Shown here: positions 14,237-15,364 of the stretch, in pieces
How the letters are laid out: every line of letters starts with the position of its first letter
Numbering within the stretch: position 1 is the first letter of the stretch
Assembly: GCA_937908115.1 (NCBI GenBank)
Contig: CALEQZ010000069.1
Span: 1-15,364 of the forward strand
Direction of reading: 5' to 3'
Source of the DNA: an uncultured Alcaligenaceae bacterium
GTDB taxonomy: Bacteria > Pseudomonadota > Gammaproteobacteria > Burkholderiales > Burkholderiaceae_B
Length of the DNA: 15,364 bases
Position numbers and translations under genes: made by a program
The notes under the pieces: model-generated
Told to the model about the DNA's origin: nothing
The model's database searches: none
Seen by the model: the letters and a program-made list of their open reading frames with translations, nothing else

Positions 14237-14950
14237 ATGAGTGCATCGCCGTATCGTCCTGTTGTCCTGTCCATACTCAGCGCGCATGGTGCGAAGTCGG
14301 TGCTGGATGCCCCCTGCGGACAGGGGTGGCTGGCCCAGGCCGTCCAAGCCGGCCGCATCCGCATCGATACGCTGGATGGCGTCGAAATGTACGATTTCCC
14401 AGAGGACCCATCGCTGCCTTATCGCAAGGTCGATGCATACGACCTGGACAAACCGTTGCCCGATCCGGACCAACCGTACGATGCGGTGGTGTGCGCGGAG
14501 GCCATTCACCTCGTCACCAACCCGGGCGTGGTGCTGGAAAGCTTCAAGCGCGCGCTACGCCCCGGCGGCATCGTCGTCATCACCACACCCAATACCTGGT
14601 ATATGCGTTCCCGGTTGCAGTTCCTGCTGCGTGGTTTTCACTCGGGCTTCCGGCCGGGCATAGGCAAGCAGCCGGGCAAGGACTACATCACGTATTTCCC
14701 CTGGACGTATCCGCAGCTGCATTTGCTGCTGACGCATTACGGCTACACGGGCGTCACCCTGCATGAGGTCGACGAGCGCAAGCCCAAGCGATGGGTCGAG
14801 CATGCATTGGCGTTGCCGAGCAAGCTGTACTACGGCCGATGCCGGCGCAGGGCCGCCACGCCCGAAGAGACCGAATACTGGGCGACTGCCGGGCGTGCGC
14901 AGTCCCTGCACGGGCGCTGGCTGGTCGTCTCGGCGCGCAAGCCTGGGTAG
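14237..14950 (+). CDS. class I SAM-dependent methyltransferase, substrate unknown
   Basis: Predicted 237 residues. The cofactor-binding motif VLDAPCGQGWLA is at 22-33, an acidic region near D48-E50 follows, then YDAVVCAEAIHLVTNP at 81-96 and KRALRPGGIVVITTPN at 104-119. This is the layout of the Methyltransf_11/23 group. The segment TPNTWYMRSRLQFLLRG at 117-133 is typical of enzymes in that group that act on small molecules or cell-surface sugars. No membrane helix is seen, so it is probably cytoplasmic. The start ATG 14237 has no clear Shine-Dalgarno; because it is only 31 bases after pstB it may be translated by coupling. Its position in the pst unit suggests co-regulation by phosphate, but that could be passive readthrough. 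Its substrate cannot be told from sequence. Confidence 0.85.
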   Translation: MSASPYRPVVLSILSAHGAKSVLDAPCGQGWLAQAVQAGRIRIDTLDGVEMYDFPEDPSLPYRKVDAYDLDKPLPDPDQPYDAVVCAEAIHLVTNPGVVLESFKRALRPGGIVVITTPNTWYMRSRLQFLLRGFHSGFRPGIGKQPGKDYITYFPWTYPQLHLLLTHYGYTGVTLHEVDERKPKRWVEHALALPSKLYYGRCRRRAATPEETEYWATAGRAQSLHGRWLVVSARKPG

Positions 14951-14976
14951 TGCCCTGCTGGTCCGGGAACAATGTG

Positions 14977-14991
14977 GCGCACTAGGTGCGC
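14977..14991 (+). repeat. small hairpin after the methyltransferase gene
   Basis: GCGCAC (14977-14982) and GTGCGC (14986-14991) are perfect arms around TAG, 27 bases after the stop. No T run follows, so termination is only a possibility. The rest of 14951-15060 shows no gene. Confidence 0.3.
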
Positions 14992-15061
14992 GCGCCGTGC
15001 CGGCATGAGCTGGCGGCCGGTGTCCCGGCGTTTCGGGCTGTGGCGATGCCCGTCATTCTGG

Positions 15062-15067
15062 TATAGT
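15062..15067 (+). promoter_or_regulatory. tRNA-Pro promoter -10 element
   Basis: TATAGT lies 10 bases before the mature tRNA 5' end. No good -35 is found at 16-18 bases (TGTGGC at 15039-15044 is the nearest at 17). The GC-rich discriminator after it (CTGGCCCC) is the kind seen in stable-RNA promoters under stringent control. With a start near 15074 the leader would be about 4 bases. Confidence 0.5.
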
Positions 15068-15077
15068 CTGGCCCCTT

Positions 15078-15154
15078 CGGGGCGTAGCGCAGCCTGGTAG
15101 CGCATCTGCTTTGGGAGCAGAGGGTCGCGAGTTCGAATCCCGCCGCCCCGACCA
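15078..15154 (+). tRNA. tRNA-Pro (anticodon UGG)
   Basis: A 77-base cloverleaf with encoded CCA. Acceptor arms CGGGGCG (15078-15084) and CGCCCCG (15144-15150) pair perfectly, with A as discriminator and CCA at 15152-15154. The anticodon stem TCTGC (15105-15109) and GCAGA (15117-15121) encloses the 7-base loop TTTGGGA, with anticodon TGG at 15112-15114. The T arm carries GTTCGAATC. UGG decodes CCA and CCG proline codons and, when modified, others. The gene stands alone, with no second tRNA seen in the window. Confidence 0.97.
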
Positions 15155-15165
15155 AAGATTCCTCC

Positions 15166-15210
15166 TTCGTCCAAGGCAATGACGGCGTGCCCGGTGGCAC
15201 GCTGGACGAA
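15166..15210 (+). repeat. composite inverted repeat downstream of tRNA-Pro
   Basis: Outer arms TTCGTCCA (15166-15173) and TGGACGAA (15203-15210) are perfect complements. Inner arms GCGTGCC (15185-15191) and GGCACGC (15196-15202) are perfect with loop CGGT. The two right arms abut, while the two left arms are separated by 11 bases, so the fold is a stem with an 11-base bulge. It begins 11 bases after the tRNA CCA and could act in 3' processing or termination, although no T run follows. Confidence 0.55.
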
Positions 15211-15233
15211 AACTGCGCTCGCAGCAGTGCGCA

Positions 15234-15292
15234 GCGTTGGATGCATGCCGTTTGGCCGCATGCGACGTGTTGCATGGGACGATATCCAACGC
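15234..15292 (+). repeat. 9-base inverted repeat with nested GCATGC hairpin
   Basis: GCGTTGGAT (15234-15242) is complementary to ATCCAACGC (15284-15292). Inside, GCATGC occurs at 15243-15248 and again at 15258-15263, able to pair across 9 bases. Immediately upstream CTGCGC (15213-15218) pairs with GCGCAG (15229-15234). No open frame with gene-like features covers this stretch. Confidence 0.45.
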
Positions 15293-15323
15293 CAAGGGTG
15301 ATTTGTCCGGGCGCCGCGGTATG

Positions 15324-15361
15324 GCCTGCCGGCACGGCCCGCGCGGGCCGTGCCGGCAGGC
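15324..15361. terminator. 38-base perfect palindrome, possible bidirectional terminator
   Basis: The 19-base arms at 15324-15342 and 15343-15361 are exact reverse complements (left arm begins GCCTGCCGGCACGG). As RNA it would give a hairpin of about 16-17 pairs with loop GCGC. It sits at the right edge, so the sequence after it, and any T run, is not visible. A terminator for the tRNA unit or for a gene converging from the right is the simplest reading. Confidence 0.6.
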
Positions 15362-15364
15362 GCA

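Noticed and set aside
14977..14991. CTAG inside a short inverted repeat as an IS481-type target or scar
   Set aside because: Only the four-base CTAG is present, with no element ends or target duplication; CTAG alone is not evidence of insertion.
15078..15364. Integrated element attached at the tRNA-Pro 3' end
   Set aside because: No integrase gene and no repeat of the tRNA 3' end appear in the remaining 210 bases.

Overview
The window looks like chromosomal DNA of a high-GC betaproteobacterium of the order Burkholderiales. Protein wording and gene order (yhbY, rlmE, ftsH, folP, glmM, then polyphosphate and pst genes) fit the Alcaligenaceae, most likely Bordetella or a close relative. That placement is from memory of the families, not from a search. 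Coding density is high, no insertion sequence, prophage, CRISPR array or integrase is visible, and no stretch above 300 bases lacks a gene. Layout: positions 1-435 hold the start of yhbY (ribosome-associated CRM-domain protein, minus strand, running off the left edge). It is divergent from rlmE (454-1092) across only 18 bases. ftsH (TTG start at 1220), folP and glmM follow on the plus strand to 5326 as one conserved housekeeping block: membrane AAA+ protease, dihydropteroate synthase, phosphoglucosamine mutase. An OlsB-like N-acyltransferase (5448-6233) follows and converges on ppx (6357-7844, minus strand). ppx and ppk (7978-10065) are divergent across 133 bases. pstS, pstC, pstA and pstB (10320-14205) follow on the plus strand, then a small class I methyltransferase gene (14237-14950), tRNA-Pro(UGG) (15078-15154), and a repeat-rich stretch ending in a 38-base perfect palindrome. 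The right-hand two thirds forms a phosphate module. PstSCAB imports phosphate, Ppk and Ppx build and degrade polyphosphate, and the OlsB-like enzyme would make phosphorus-free ornithine lipids. I read two good 18-base PHO boxes, one before ppk and one before pstS, each exactly 10 bases upstream of a -10 element, so both units are probably activated by PhoB. phoU, phoB and phoR, often next to pst genes, are absent from the window. The ftsH promoter matches both a sigma-70 -35 and a sigma-32-like heat-shock pattern. I found no clearly novel biological system. The items most worth checking are regulatory: the two PHO boxes, the heat-shock-like ftsH promoter, the 21-pair stem-loop between pstS and pstC, and the structured region after tRNA-Pro.
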